From CAVTHW01 sp963734625 (GTDB lineage Bacteria; Acidobacteriota; Terriglobia; Bryobacterales; Bryobacteraceae): 64,000 bases of DNA. The notes under the pieces are model-generated. The model was not told where the DNA came from and ran no database searches. It was given only the letters and a program-made list of their open reading frames with translations. Shown one piece after another: positions 1 through 8,742 of the stretch. The stretch spans positions 62,001-126,000 of the forward strand of contig CAVTHW010000006.1 of NCBI GenBank assembly GCA_963734625.1. Direction: 5' to 3'. Within the stretch, counting starts at the first letter, position 1; the number at the start of each line of letters is the position of its first letter. Both the position numbers and the translations under genes were made by a program.

Positions 1-1194
1 TTGCCGTCCGGAGAGAAAGCGGGCTCATGCTCATCGGCCTCATTCCGCGTCAGGCGGAGCCGGTCGCCGGTTGCCACTTGCTGGATCCAAATATCCAGGT
101 TGCCCTCGCTGTCGCGGTCCGAAGCATAGGCTACCCGCGTGCCGTCTGGCGAGAGCACGGGATCTGTAGTGAGTCCGGGGTCCGAGGTGAGCCGCGTGAG
201 CGCCGCGCGTTGCTGCACGGCAGGCTTCGGCCGGAGGTAGTACCACGCGCCGGCGCCGAGCAGCACAGCAACAACCGCGCCCGCCACCCAAATCCATGGT
301 TTTCTTCGCCGCCGGGGCACAACACCAGCCGGTGTGCTTAGCTTGCCCGATTCCGAGTCCTCCTTCAGTTCCTCTAGGGCGACTTTGACGTCGTCCATGT
401 GCTGGAAGCGGTGCGCTGGGTCCTTGCGCAGGCAGCGCCCGAGTGATCTTCTCCAGATCGTGGGGAACGACGGGCGGCAGCGGCCCCGGCTCCTGGGTGA
501 GGATCGCCGCCAGGGTGGAGGCCTTCGAGTCCTTCTGGAATGCCCGCTGTCCGGTAACCATCTCGTACAGCACCGCCCCAAAGCTGAAGATGTCCGAGCG
601 GGCGTTCACGGCCTTGCCTTCGGCCTGCTCCGGCGACATGTAGGCCACCGTGCCGAGGATGGTTCCCTCCTCGGTCGTCGGCTTCAGCGTGCGCGTGGAT
701 TCGTCAGGACCGGGCGGCGCCTGCTCGGTGAGTTTCGCCAGGCCGAAATCGAGCACCTTGACCAGCCCCTTGTCGGTCACCATCACGTTGCCGGGCTTCA
801 CGTCGCGATGGATGATGCCGGCCTCGTGGGCCGCGGTCAGGGCATCCGCAATCTGGACCGCGCATCGCAGGGTCTCGTTCAGTCCCATCCCCTTCCGCGA
901 GATCAAGTCGGTGAGCGTCTTGCCGGCGACGTACTCCATGGCGATGTAGTCAATGCCATCGTGTTGATCGATGTCGTAGATGTGGACGATGTTGGGGTGG
1001 TTCAGCGCCGAGGCGGCTTTGGCCTCTTGGACGAATCGCAGCTTGCGCTCAGGGTCGGCGACGCGCTCGGGCGGCAGGACCTTGATCGCCACGAAGCGGT
1101 CCAGGTGGCTGTCCCGGGCCTTGTAGACCACACCCATCCCGCCCTCGCCCAGCTTCTCTAGGATCTGGTAGTGCGAGATGGTGCGCCCGATCAT
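1..1194 (-). CDS. Membrane Ser/Thr protein kinase with PD40 propeller (3' end outside window, frameshifted)
   Basis: Transmembrane Ser/Thr kinase of the Pkn/Stk type; the gene runs off the left edge. Residues 8-265 are the kinase domain: glycine loop GEGGMG, VAIK lysine K38, catalytic loop HRDVKPGN with D131, DFG starting at D149, and an SPEQ activation-segment end. Near base 435 one extra base breaks the frame just before the CLRKDP helix. In the shifted frame the protein goes on with a basic patch, one membrane segment (WIWVAGAVVAVLLGAGAW) and the first PD40/TolB-like propeller strands (SPDGTRVAYASDRD) up to base 1. Read straight, the frame is nonsense after the break. The start lies 10 bp after the response-regulator stop, so it is probably the last gene of the 5696-1 operon. 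Substrate unknown. Confidence 0.88.
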
Positions 1195-1204
1195 GTTCCA
1201 GCTC

Positions 1205-1684
1205 TTACAAGAATGCCCTTATCAGCCGGGCTTGTATGTCCTTGATGTTGCCGTGGGCGGCGTCCAGCTCGGCGATCTTGTCGCGCAACTGACGGAACAA
1301 TTGCGTGCGCTCGATCGCGCTGTTGATCACCAGCAGCAGTTGAGCGTTCTCCCAGGGTTTCTGCAGGTACTGGTAGACGCCGGCCTCGTTGATCGCCTGG
1401 ATCGCGTTCTGCTTGTCGGCGTGGCCGGTGAGCAGGATCCGCGTTGCCTCCGGCTGGAGCCGTTTGGCGTGCGCCAGTAACTGGACCCCGTTCATCTTAG
1501 GCATCAGAATATCGGTGACCACAACGTCCACGGGGTGCGTCTCCAGATGCTTGACCGCTTCCTCGGGATCGGTGAATCCGCAGATCCTGTAGTCGGTCTC
1601 CAGTTGCAGGTAGGCGCTGATGCTGGTGACCACCATCTCCTCGTCGTCAATCACCGCTACCACTGGCTGTGCGTTAGTTTCCAT
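1205..1684 (-). CDS. Single-domain response regulator with C-terminal coiled coil
   Basis: Receiver-domain protein of 159 residues. Acidic pocket DDEE at 13-16, phospho-acceptor D58 in VTDILMPKMNG, the LLTGHAD switch region and the K of YLQKPW are present. The last 40 residues are a charged helix with no DNA-binding or HD-GYP domain, so output is probably by protein contact. The frame is open upstream to 1978, but the ATG at 1684 gives a normal receiver start (METNAQPVVAVIDDEE) and lies inside the last codons of the kinase gene (11 bp overlap), which implies translational coupling. Its partner is almost certainly the histidine kinase just upstream. Confidence 0.9.
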   Translation of the reverse strand: METNAQPVVAVIDDEEMVVTSISAYLQLETDYRICGFTDPEEAVKHLETHPVDVVVTDILMPKMNGVQLLAHAKRLQPEATRILLTGHADKQNAIQAINEAGVYQYLQKPWENAQLLLVINSAIERTQLFRQLRDKIAELDAAHGNIKDIQARLIRAFL

Positions 1685-2474
1685 ATCTCCTGCCTTGCTC
1701 GGTTGGGACGCGGACGTGAAAAGTTGCGCCTGCGCCCGGCTGGCTCTCAAAATCGATTGCGCCGCCGTGAACCTCGACAACGATGTCTCGGGTGATGGCG
1801 AGGCCGAGGCCCGTCCCTTCGCTGGAGGGCTTCGTGCTGAAGCCGGAGGTGAAGATCTTGGACCGGTCTTCCGGCCGGATTCCCCGGCCTGTGTCGGAAA
1901 TTGCGATGTGAATGTCACCGCCTTCGGCGCGGGTGCGAACCGTGACCGTGCCTTGACCGTCGATCGCCTGGCCCGCATTCACCAGCAGGTTCAGAAAAGC
2001 CTGGCTCAGCGGTTGCGGATAGCACTCGATCGCGGGAAGGTCGCCGTAATCCTTTTCCACCGTGACGCGCTTGCGGTAGATCCACGCTGCCAGCTTCAAA
2101 GCATTGTCGATGAGATCGTTCACCTGGGCGACGCCCCGATTGCCTTGCGCGGTGCCGGAGAAGTCGCGCACGCTTTGAGCCACCGCAACCAGGCGCTCGC
2201 ACGCGAGCTTGTCCACCGCCGCCAGCCCGGCCAGGGTCTCAACGATGCCCGCCGCTTTCGGACTGCCGGCAAGCAGTCCCTTCAACGCGTCCAGCGAACG
2301 CCGCTCCACCTCGTTGTTGGATGCCAGCGCCCCCAGCGGGGTGTTGATCTCGTGCACCAGGACGGCGAGCAACTGGCCCAGGGAGGCCATCTTGCGGGCC
2401 TCGGACAGCTTGACGCGGATCAGCTCCAATTCCCGCTGCAACTTCTCCGCGCTCGACGGCTCGTCCGTGGGCAT
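1674..2474 (-). CDS. Cytoplasmic sensor histidine kinase
   Basis: Soluble histidine kinase of 266 residues with no membrane segment. A short N-terminal coiled coil leads to the phospho-acceptor motif HEINTPLG (H41), followed by a HATPase_c domain with N box (NLLVNAGQAI), G1 box (DTGRGI) and G2 box (GTGLGLAI). The H-E-I-N-T-P-L-G dimerisation motif resembles that of the two orphan kinases at 5763 and 12427. The gene starts 9 bp after the cNMP-binding gene and overlaps the response regulator by 11 bp, so input probably comes from other operon products such as the nucleotide-binding protein. That link is inference. Confidence 0.92.
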   Translation of the reverse strand: MPTDEPSSAEKLQRELELIRVKLSEARKMASLGQLLAVLVHEINTPLGALASNNEVERRSLDALKGLLAGSPKAAGIVETLAGLAAVDKLACERLVAVAQSVRDFSGTAQGNRGVAQVNDLIDNALKLAAWIYRKRVTVEKDYGDLPAIECYPQPLSQAFLNLLVNAGQAIDGQGTVTVRTRAEGGDIHIAISDTGRGIRPEDRSKIFTSGFSTKPSSEGTGLGLAITRDIVVEVHGGAIDFESQPGAGATFHVRVPTEQGRRYGN

Positions 2475-2483
2475 GGTGCAAAC

Positions 2484-2912
2484 CTAAGCGGGCTGCTCCA
2501 GCAGTTTGCGGAAGCGCTTGACCAGCGTCGAGAAGATCGACGAAGCAATCTCCACATTGTCGGAGAGCAGGTCGAAGAAGTCTTCGCGGCTGATGCGCAG
2601 GACCCGCGTGTCTTCCGCCGTGGTCGCGGTCACCGGGCTCGGGTCGTCGTCAAACAGCGCCCAAGAGCCGAGCACGTCGTACTGGCCGGCGGTGTGAAGC
2701 GTTTGCCCGTTGCGCTTGATCTCGACGGAACCCTCCACGATGACGTACAGCGAGTCGAGCGGCCGGCCCGGTTCCAGAATCGCCTGGCCGGGTAGGTAGC
2801 GTTGTTCCTTGGCGATCGAGGCGATGCGGGCATACTGATCCGGAGTGAGGTTCTTCAGCAGCTCGACCGCCTGCAGTGCAATTACCTTTTCGACGATATC
2901 TAGTTCCGTCAT
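2484..2912 (-). CDS. Cyclic-nucleotide-binding domain protein
   Basis: Small protein of 142 residues that is essentially one cNMP-binding (CAP_ED) beta-roll: the hydrophobic pattern PGQAILEPGRPLDSLYVIVEG, then DVLGSWALFDDDPSPVTATT in the place of the phosphate-binding cassette, then RVLRISREDFFDLL. There is no helix-turn-helix, so it is not a Crp-type activator. The canonical R-A/S of cAMP cassettes is replaced by S-P-V, so the ligand may not be cAMP. I chose the ATG at 2912, 5 bp after the upstream stop. An in-frame extension to 3056 is compositionally unlike the domain. In known NTT proteins of free-living bacteria such a domain can be fused to the transporter; here it is a separate, adjacent gene. 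Confidence 0.85.
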   Translation of the reverse strand: MTELDIVEKVIALQAVELLKNLTPDQYARIASIAKEQRYLPGQAILEPGRPLDSLYVIVEGSVEIKRNGQTLHTAGQYDVLGSWALFDDDPSPVTATTAEDTRVLRISREDFFDLLSDNVEIASSIFSTLVKRFRKLLEQPA

Positions 2913-2917
2913 AAGAT

Positions 2918-4768
2918 TCACGCCAGGGCGGCAAGCGCCCGTTCCCCGACCTGGCTGACTTCGGCGCCAGCGTGGCGGGAGGCCTCCCGGATGTCGGGAA
3001 CGAGGCCGGGCAGTCGAAGATCCGCCGCCGCGGCCATAGCACAAGGGGTGAGCCATGGGTCACCGGAACGAATCAACTCGCGAACAACCGTTGTCGCATC
3101 CTTTTCCTCGATGCCGAAGAGCTCGCGGCCGCGCCCGTGATGGCTGGAGGCTTCGAGCATGGGCAACAGGTATCGCTTGACGTCGCGGTCCAAGATACTG
3201 TCAAGGTACTCCAGCGCTGTTGCAGCTTCCTGCTGCCGCTTGCCCTGAACAACAAGATAGGCGGCGTAGATTTCCTGGGCGGGATAGCGCAAGCCTAGAA
3301 GCCGGAAGAGCCGTTCGATGGTCCGCCGGAGTCTATCTTCCAGAGTGTTCGCCAGCAAGCTGGCTGCGGTTCGCGCCTGTGCGAACTCGTGGAGGGGCGC
3401 CAGGGCCGCGCTCAGCTCGTAGTAGTAACGTGCCTCGTCCAGAATGTGCCGGTTCAGGGAACCGTCGTCAAAGTGGAGGTTGGGAGCACTCTCCCGCAGA
3501 CGGTTCAAGGCGCGAAGCACGGCGGAGCGGATGGCGAGGTTGGGGTGGCCGATGGATTGCCACAAAACGCCGACGCTGCTCTGGTGGGGAATCAGACGCA
3601 GGACACGCGGCGCTTGCAGGCGGATCGGAAGGGGGACGGTTTCATCCTTCAGAACGTCCCCCAGAGTCCCCACGATGCGCGGGCCGAACGCGGCCAGAGC
3701 GTCAATCGCCTCGCTGCGCAGGCGCGAATCGCCCAGCCGCTGAAGGAGCGCTTCCACGTAGGTGCGGTGTCCGAGCCTGCCGGCGGCGCGGCAGGCCGCG
3801 GTAGCGACGCCATCGTCCGCGTCTCTGAGCAGCTTATGCAGGGCCTCGGTCCCTTCGTCGCCGCGAACACTCACCGCAACTGCGGCGAGACGCCGGCGCG
3901 GTGCATCGGCGGCGCCGCTGGCCTCCGCGAGCCACTCTCGAGTGATCAGTTCCTGCGCCAGGTCCGGCTTGGAGGCGAGCGCTTCCAGGCAACCCTCGAT
4001 GACGCGGAGATCAGGGTGATTTAGGAGGCGTCCGGCCAGATCGGCGGGCTCAGACGATATTGCTACCGCGTAGGCAACCGCGGGCCTGACGGCGGCCGAT
4101 TGCTCGGGCGGGTGCTGAGCCCGGATCTCGGCCAGAGCCTGGTCCAGCAGTCCGGTGCAGCCGGAAGTCCTTGCCAGCTCGAACACCTTGGCCCGGACCT
4201 CGGGCAGCGGGCTGCTGGCCAGTTCCACGAGGAGCGGCGCCAGCGTGTAATCGGGCGCTTCGGCCAGCATGGCAAGCGCATAGGCGGCCTGGCCCCCGTT
4301 GGGACCTCGGGCGGTTTCCTCCAATAGCCGCAGCAAGGAGGCGTCCTGCACATTGAGCCGCACGCTCGCCAGGTCCAGGTGGCGGAGCTGGAGTCGCTTG
4401 CGCACCGTCACGACGTACTGCCGGCGGGCATGCTCAGAGAGCACGATCCAGACCAGCGAGAATCCCAGGGCGACCAGCGCGATGCCCCGCGGGCTCAGGT
4501 TAAAGCCATCGGTCAGCTTGAGACCACCGAGCGCGAGGCCGCCGGTTAGCTGGAGGAGCAGAACCCCGCCGAGCCCCCGCGAGAAGCGGTCCGCGAAGAC
4601 GTCGATAAATGCCTTGGTGCGGTTCTTGAGGCTGGCCGGCAGCGGAAGATACAGCAACTCCATGCCCGTCCTGTTGAACGTGTACCGGGTGGAGTTTTCC
4701 ACCAGGCGCGCGCCGGTGGCGGAGCGAAGTCCGGGGGTAAAGTACGATACCGCCGAGGCAATGCCGAT
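2918..4768 (-). CDS. NTT-like transporter, C-terminal part with HEAT repeats (after frameshift)
   Basis: Continuation of the gene starting at 5696 after a one-base frameshift at about 4769. The first ~90 residues complete the transporter: the segment with RSATGARLVENSTRYTFNRT and ELLYLPLPASLKNRTKAFID is typical of ADP/ATP carrier (NTT/TLC) family proteins, followed by two membrane helices. After a short helix (ARRQYVVTVRKRLQLR) about 480 residues of HEAT-type helical repeats follow, e.g. PEVRAKVFELARTS, DDGVATAACRAAGRLG and NLAIRSAVLRALNRL. They should form a cytoplasmic solenoid. A GTG at 4702 could start a free-standing protein, but that would cut the transporter domain. The stop is 5 bp before the cNMP-binding gene. 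Confidence 0.85.
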   Translation of the reverse strand: MGIASAVSYFTPGLRSATGARLVENSTRYTFNRTGMELLYLPLPASLKNRTKAFIDVFADRFSRGLGGVLLLQLTGGLALGGLKLTDGFNLSPRGIALVALGFSLVWIVLSEHARRQYVVTVRKRLQLRHLDLASVRLNVQDASLLRLLEETARGPNGGQAAYALAMLAEAPDYTLAPLLVELASSPLPEVRAKVFELARTSGCTGLLDQALAEIRAQHPPEQSAAVRPAVAYAVAISSEPADLAGRLLNHPDLRVIEGCLEALASKPDLAQELITREWLAEASGAADAPRRRLAAVAVSVRGDEGTEALHKLLRDADDGVATAACRAAGRLGHRTYVEALLQRLGDSRLRSEAIDALAAFGPRIVGTLGDVLKDETVPLPIRLQAPRVLRLIPHQSSVGVLWQSIGHPNLAIRSAVLRALNRLRESAPNLHFDDGSLNRHILDEARYYYELSAALAPLHEFAQARTAASLLANTLEDRLRRTIERLFRLLGLRYPAQEIYAAYLVVQGKRQQEAATALEYLDSILDRDVKRYLLPMLEASSHHGRGRELFGIEEKDATTVVRELIRSGDPWLTPCAMAAAADLRLPGLVPDIREASRHAGAEVSQVGERALAALA

Positions 4769-4769
4769 C

Positions 4770-5696
4770 GGCTACCGGCATCACCTGCAACGCCCCACCA
4801 ACCCCAAACCGGCGGACCAACGCCGCTGTCAGACAGAACTGGAGCAGGAGCGTGACCAGGTTCGAGTACACGAAGTAGGTCCCGTAAAAGGCGGTCAGAT
4901 CCTCCTTGACGGGAAATGCTACCTTAGCCATGGCGCTGAATTGGTACTGGATCAACACGTCGACAATGTACATCAGCACAAAGATGCCGATAATCACCTG
5001 CAAGTGATGGTAACGGCCGATGGCGCCGGCCAGATCCTTTAGGGAGAATCCCGCTTCCTCCTCTTCCGCTCCCCGGGCGGTTGCCAGAGCCGCCCTGTTG
5101 AGCGAGACCACCACGCGGAATGCGCTGTAGGCCAAGACAACCATGAGGGCGCTGGCAAGCAAGAGGTTCCTGGTGCCGAGTCTCTTGACCAGCAGGAACG
5201 TGAACGTCCCGCCGAACGCGGCTCCGACCACCGCCCCCAAGCCGAGAATGCCGTACAGCCGTTTCGCCCGGCGTGAGTCGAAGAGGTTGGCGGCGACCAG
5301 CCAGCCTTGCGACACCGTTATGACACTGAACAAACTGACCCAGACGTTGAGAGCGTACAACACCCACTTCCACTCGAACTGGAGCAGCCACCACAAAGCG
5401 AACAGGCATGCTGTCAGGAATACGGTCGCCGCCGTCACCGCGTGGGAGAGCGTGGTCTTGACAGCTAGCTTGGTGTAAACATAGGCCAGCAGACCGCCCA
5501 CGGCCGCAATCAGGATGTATAGCCCCGGCAACTGGTCGATGTCGAAGTTGTTGACGAACAGCGCTTGCGAGACCGACTTGAGAATGTAGTAGGCGAACAT
5601 GACGAACAGCATGTAGAGCGCCATCAGGATGGTGACCAGGCGCTCCCCCGGCCGGACGTCGAAAATGCCTCGCCAGAACTCCTTGAGCCGAAGCAT
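4770..5696 (-). CDS. NTT-like (ADP/ATP translocase family) transporter, N-terminal part
   Basis: N-terminal 309 residues of a polytopic membrane protein with about nine hydrophobic helices, beginning MLRLKEFWRGIFDVRPGE. The first helix (ALYMLFVMFAYYILKSVSQA) and the soluble loop pattern fit the nucleotide transporter (NTT/TLC) superfamily. Members in obligate intracellular bacteria exchange ATP for ADP; substrates of HEAT-fused members in free-living bacteria are not settled. Frame breaks at about 4769, where GTAGCCGATCGG carries one extra base. Read straight, it continues as nonsense to 4500. The ORF is open to 5789, but the ATG at 5696 matches the domain start. It is the first gene of a five-gene operon and is divergent from the kinase at 5763, sharing a 66 bp promoter gap. 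Confidence 0.82.
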
Positions 5697-5762
5697 GGCG
5701 CAACTATATTGCCATACATTATCCGACAAGTCCACGAAATCGGAGCTAGAGTAGAGCTTAAG

Positions 5763-7121
5763 ATGTGGGCTGGGCGTCTGAAAGAGCACTTGCTACCTGG
5801 AGCGGCCGAGCGGGACGAGGGCCTTCGCCAGGAGATCCTGCGGATAGCCCATTCCCGCCTGCCGGTCGTCGCCGGGGTCGAGGTCGGCGTGATGCTGTTC
5901 ATGGTCGCGGCCCGGTTCGTCGTCGCCCCGGAACAGGGGACTCTGCCCCTACGGCTGCGTGAGGCGGCCGTTGTGCTGGCGATCGGGGCCGTCACTGCCG
6001 CGAGTGCCCGGATTCAGTCGGCATACCCCTATTCGCGCGCTATCGGCTGGCTGTCCTGTGCCGCTACGGCGCTGACTCTGAACTGGTTTTGGCTGCTCAG
6101 GCACTCTCACGACGAGGGGCTGGACTACGTCCTGGTTCAGGTCACCGCGGTCATGCTTTTGGCGGTGGCGGCGATCCCCCTGCAGCCCGTTCACACCCTG
6201 GCCCTGGGGGTCTGGATCGGAGCCTCGCACACGCTGCTGGCGGCGCCGTCGGCGGGTTTGGAGCCGGCCTACCTGTTGTTTGTCTCTTTGCTAACCGTGC
6301 TCACCACCGGGCTGTCGGCCGAATTGTACGCCGAGCGCCGCTCCGCCTACCAGTCCTGGGTAGCGACGGTGCATTCCTTTGAAGACCTGCGCCAGGTGCA
6401 ATCGAAGATCCTATTGGCTGAAAACACGGCCTCCCTGGGACGGCTGGCGGCGGCGCTCAGCCACGAACTGAACTCCCCGCTGGGCGCACTCACCAGCGGC
6501 GTGGATACGCTGCTGCTCCTGGCGGCCAAGCAGGCCACTTCGCCGCCATCCGAGCACGCGCGCCTGGTGCGGCTTCAGGCGGATTTGCGGCAGACGGTGC
6601 AGGAGTCCGTCAGGCGGCTCCAAGCGATCGTGGCCCGCATGCAGCGGTTTACGAACCTGGACCGGGCTGAAGTCCAGCAGGTGAACCTCAACGACCTGCT
6701 GGGCGACGTTTGCGCCATCGTTCAGCCCCAGGCCGGCGACAAGGTCGCGCTGCAACTGGACTTGAACCCGATCCCACTCCTGGTGTGCCGGCCCCAGCAG
6801 TTGAGTGCGGTCTTCTCGGGCCTTCTCAACAACGCCGTCGGCGCACTGGATAACGGTGGTTGGATCGTGATCTGCACGCGGCGCAACGAGGCAGTCGTGG
6901 AGGTGGAGATCCACGACAATGGCCGCGGTGTGGCTGCCGAGCAACTTCGGACCATCTTCGATCCCGCCTTTCGGGTCACGCAAGACCGGGTGTCCACCGG
7001 GAATTGGAGCATGTTCAGCGCGCGCCAGATCGTGCGGGAGCACGGCGGAGAAATTCGCGTTGCCAGCAGACAGGGCCAGGGAACGACCGTCACGGTCATT
7101 CTGCCCCTCAAGGATCAGTGA
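5763..7121 (+). CDS. Orphan membrane histidine kinase, copy A
   Basis: Histidine kinase of 452 residues. Residues 35-185 hold about six membrane helices (MASE-like, no large periplasmic loop), then a short helix and the acceptor motif ALSHELNSPLG (H234). The catalytic domain has NNAVGAL as N box and DNGRGV, but the G2 region reads RVSTGNWSMFSARQ instead of GTGLGL, so ATP-lid function may be altered. No response regulator is adjacent; a secreted phosphatase follows after 3 bp. The frame is open from 5565, but the ATG at 5763 follows a purine-rich stretch and aligns with the start of copy B (12427). From about residue 72 on it is nearly identical to copy B at DNA level; the first ~70 residues differ visibly. 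Confidence 0.9.
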   Translation: MWAGRLKEHLLPGAAERDEGLRQEILRIAHSRLPVVAGVEVGVMLFMVAARFVVAPEQGTLPLRLREAAVVLAIGAVTAASARIQSAYPYSRAIGWLSCAATALTLNWFWLLRHSHDEGLDYVLVQVTAVMLLAVAAIPLQPVHTLALGVWIGASHTLLAAPSAGLEPAYLLFVSLLTVLTTGLSAELYAERRSAYQSWVATVHSFEDLRQVQSKILLAENTASLGRLAAALSHELNSPLGALTSGVDTLLLLAAKQATSPPSEHARLVRLQADLRQTVQESVRRLQAIVARMQRFTNLDRAEVQQVNLNDLLGDVCAIVQPQAGDKVALQLDLNPIPLLVCRPQQLSAVFSGLLNNAVGALDNGGWIVICTRRNEAVVEVEIHDNGRGVAAEQLRTIFDPAFRVTQDRVSTGNWSMFSARQIVREHGGEIRVASRQGQGTTVTVILPLKDQ

Positions 7122-8276
7122 GACATGCCAGGAGACGATTTGCATAGAACCAGAAAGGCGGCCGCTTCCATCGTCGCGTTCGTCTGCCTTTTCCTGGTGA
7201 GCGTCCCGCCCGCCTCCGCCGCCCAAGACGTGTGGACCGGCGTCAACCGCATTGTGGCTGTGGGGGACGTTCACGGGGACTACGAGCAGTTCGTGAGCGT
7301 CCTTCGAGCCGCGGGCGTGATTGACCGGAACGGCAAGTGGATTGGAGGCAAGACCCACCTGGTTCAGGTTGGCGATGTAGTGGACCGGGGGCCCGACTCT
7401 CGTAAGGCGATGGACCTGCTCATGACGCTCGAGAAGCAGGCCGATAAGGCCGGCGGGCAGGTCCACGCCCTCATCGGCAATCACGAGGCCATGAATGTTT
7501 ACGGGGACTTGAGATACAAGAATCCGGCGGAGTATGCCGCCTTCCGCGACCGCAACTCAGAGAAGCTGCGCGAACTGTTCTGGCAAGCCTATCAGGAGCA
7601 GTTGCGGGCCTCATCGCCGGAAGTCAAGGTAGATGAGGCATTCCGCGCCAAGTGGGAGGCCGAGTATCCACTAGGCTTTGTCGAGCAGCGCCAGCAGTTC
7701 GCGCCGAAAGGGACCTACGGGAAATGGATCGTTAGCCACAATGCGGCGGTCAGGATCAATGACATCCTTTTTGTACACGGGGGAATCTCGCCAGAGTATG
7801 CTTCGACCCCCCTCCGCCGAATTAACGATCGAATCCGCGAGGAATTGCAGGATTTCGCCAAGCTGGAGGGCGGCATGACGATGGACGACGAGGGTCCGTT
7901 GTGGTACCGCGGCTTGATGCAGGGCGAGGAGGACCCCCTTCGGCGTCACGTCGAAACGGTGCTGTCGAGTTTCGGCGTTACAAGGATCGTGGTCGGCCAC
8001 ACAACCACGGGCGGAGCGGTGACCCCGCGCTTCGAAGGGAAAGTGATTGGGATCGACGTCGGACTTTCCAGGGTCTACGGAGGGCCGCCGGCCTGCCTGG
8101 TTGTGGAGAAGGGCCAGTTCTACGCCATCCACCGCGGGGTGAAACTGGAGCTCCCGCTGGGCCCCGGCGCAGACGTGGCGGCCTATCTGAAGAAGGCGGA
8201 GGCGTTGGAGCCCGCCGGTTCGACGCTGAAGAAGACTTTGTCTCTGCCGGAGCCGAAACCGATCGCAAAATGACCG
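5778..8276 (+). repeat. Direct repeat, copy A (histidine kinase + phosphatase)
   Basis: About 2.5 kb duplicated in direct orientation at 12432-14932. Similarity starts just inside the kinase ORF and is moderate for roughly 200 bp (many substitutions), then near identity to the right end, where both copies read gcaaaatgaccg before diverging (cccgcgg here, tcctcca in copy B). Confidence 0.93.
7125..8273 (+). CDS. Secreted PPP-type metallophosphatase, copy A
   Basis: Metallophosphoesterase of 382 residues resembling calcineurin-like Ser/Thr (PPP/Shewanella-type) phosphatases. A signal peptide spans residues 10-33 (ASIVAFVCLFLVSVPPASA), so it should act outside the cytoplasm. Dimetal motifs: GDVHGD (47-52), GDVVDRG (83-89), GNHE (118-121), then VSHNA, HGG and VVGHTT as the later histidine ligands. 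It starts 3 bp after the histidine kinase stop, so the two are co-translated. The substrate is unknown; a periplasmic phosphoprotein or phosphomonoester are both possible. This copy is intact, unlike copy B. Confidence 0.92.
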   Translation: MPGDDLHRTRKAAASIVAFVCLFLVSVPPASAAQDVWTGVNRIVAVGDVHGDYEQFVSVLRAAGVIDRNGKWIGGKTHLVQVGDVVDRGPDSRKAMDLLMTLEKQADKAGGQVHALIGNHEAMNVYGDLRYKNPAEYAAFRDRNSEKLRELFWQAYQEQLRASSPEVKVDEAFRAKWEAEYPLGFVEQRQQFAPKGTYGKWIVSHNAAVRINDILFVHGGISPEYASTPLRRINDRIREELQDFAKLEGGMTMDDEGPLWYRGLMQGEEDPLRRHVETVLSSFGVTRIVVGHTTTGGAVTPRFEGKVIGIDVGLSRVYGGPPACLVVEKGQFYAIHRGVKLELPLGPGADVAAYLKKAEALEPAGSTLKKTLSLPEPKPIAK

Positions 8277-8279
8277 CCC

Positions 8280-8319
8280 GCGGCTGACCAAACTCGCAGC
8301 GAGGAGTCTCGTCAGCCGC
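8280..8319. repeat. Inverted repeat at the duplication boundary
   Basis: Arms GCGGCTGAC (8280-8288) and GTCAGCCGC (8311-8319) are perfect 9 bp complements, with a smaller ACTC/GAGT pairing inside. It begins 3 bp after the last base shared by the two kinase-phosphatase copies and sits at the broken end of an IS110 transposase fragment. It could be a recombination scar or an element end. Confidence 0.6.
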
Positions 8320-8478
8320 TTCCATCCCTACTCGAGCCGGGGCCCGAAGGCCGGCCAAGAAGGTCCGTGCTTCCCCGCTACCGTCTTCCCACCGGCGCCC
8401 GGCCAGTTCGCCGGTCTGCGTATCCAGCGTCTCAATCTGTTGGAAGCGCGTTTGAAAACCACAGCTTACAGCGAACAA
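8318..8478 (-). pseudogene. IS110-family transposase relic (N-terminal fragment)
   Basis: On the minus strand about 50 codons read RFQQIETLDTQTGELAGRR...GEARTFLAGLRAPARVGMEA. This fits the N-terminal DEDD domain region of IS110 transposases, which typically read ..LDT.TGEL..RRL......F...L...VGIEA. The fragment has no intact start region and stops matching directly after VGMEA, at the inverted repeat 8280-8319; the remaining ~300 codons are missing. It is therefore a dead remnant. It marks the left side of the 8.3-12.4 kb insert between the two repeat copies. Confidence 0.7.
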
Positions 8479-8742
8479 GCCCGGCTCCTTTCGCCCGGGT
8501 CTTGGTCAGATCGTCACTGCCGACATTGTTGACCCCGGTTGCGAATCTCTTGACCGGCTTCATCATCAATATCCATAAGAGCTCAAATGCAAAAAAGGCG
8601 CGAACCTCTCGGGGGCGCCTGGGGGCACTAGGACTCACAATTTGAACCCATAGTCCGAAAAAGAGGCAGGCAGGTGCACAACTCGCTCTCAGCCAGGGGT
8701 CGAAGACGGAAACCCTTGTTCCGTGCGCACGGGCCAGAGGGA
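8479..8742. other. Non-coding stretch upstream of the barrel gene
   Basis: No supported gene. A possible sigma-70-like promoter is TTGACC (8550-8555) with CCATAA 17 bp downstream, pointing to the barrel gene at 8743. A GC-rich hairpin (ggcgc..gcgcc) lies near 8598-8623 and a GGACT/AGTCC hairpin near 8630-8655. Part may be leftover IS sequence; I recognise no coding similarity. Confidence 0.4.

Noticed and set aside
1620..2795. Long plus-strand open frame (391 codons) across the response regulator, kinase and cNMP genes
   Set aside because: Antisense shadow in GC-rich DNA; low-complexity Arg/Ala/Gly-rich translation and no domain, while the minus strand has clear families.
8600..8660. Possible tRNA because of the hairpins and the aatttgaaccc stretch
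   Set aside because: No acceptor stem or anticodon arm can be folded around it.
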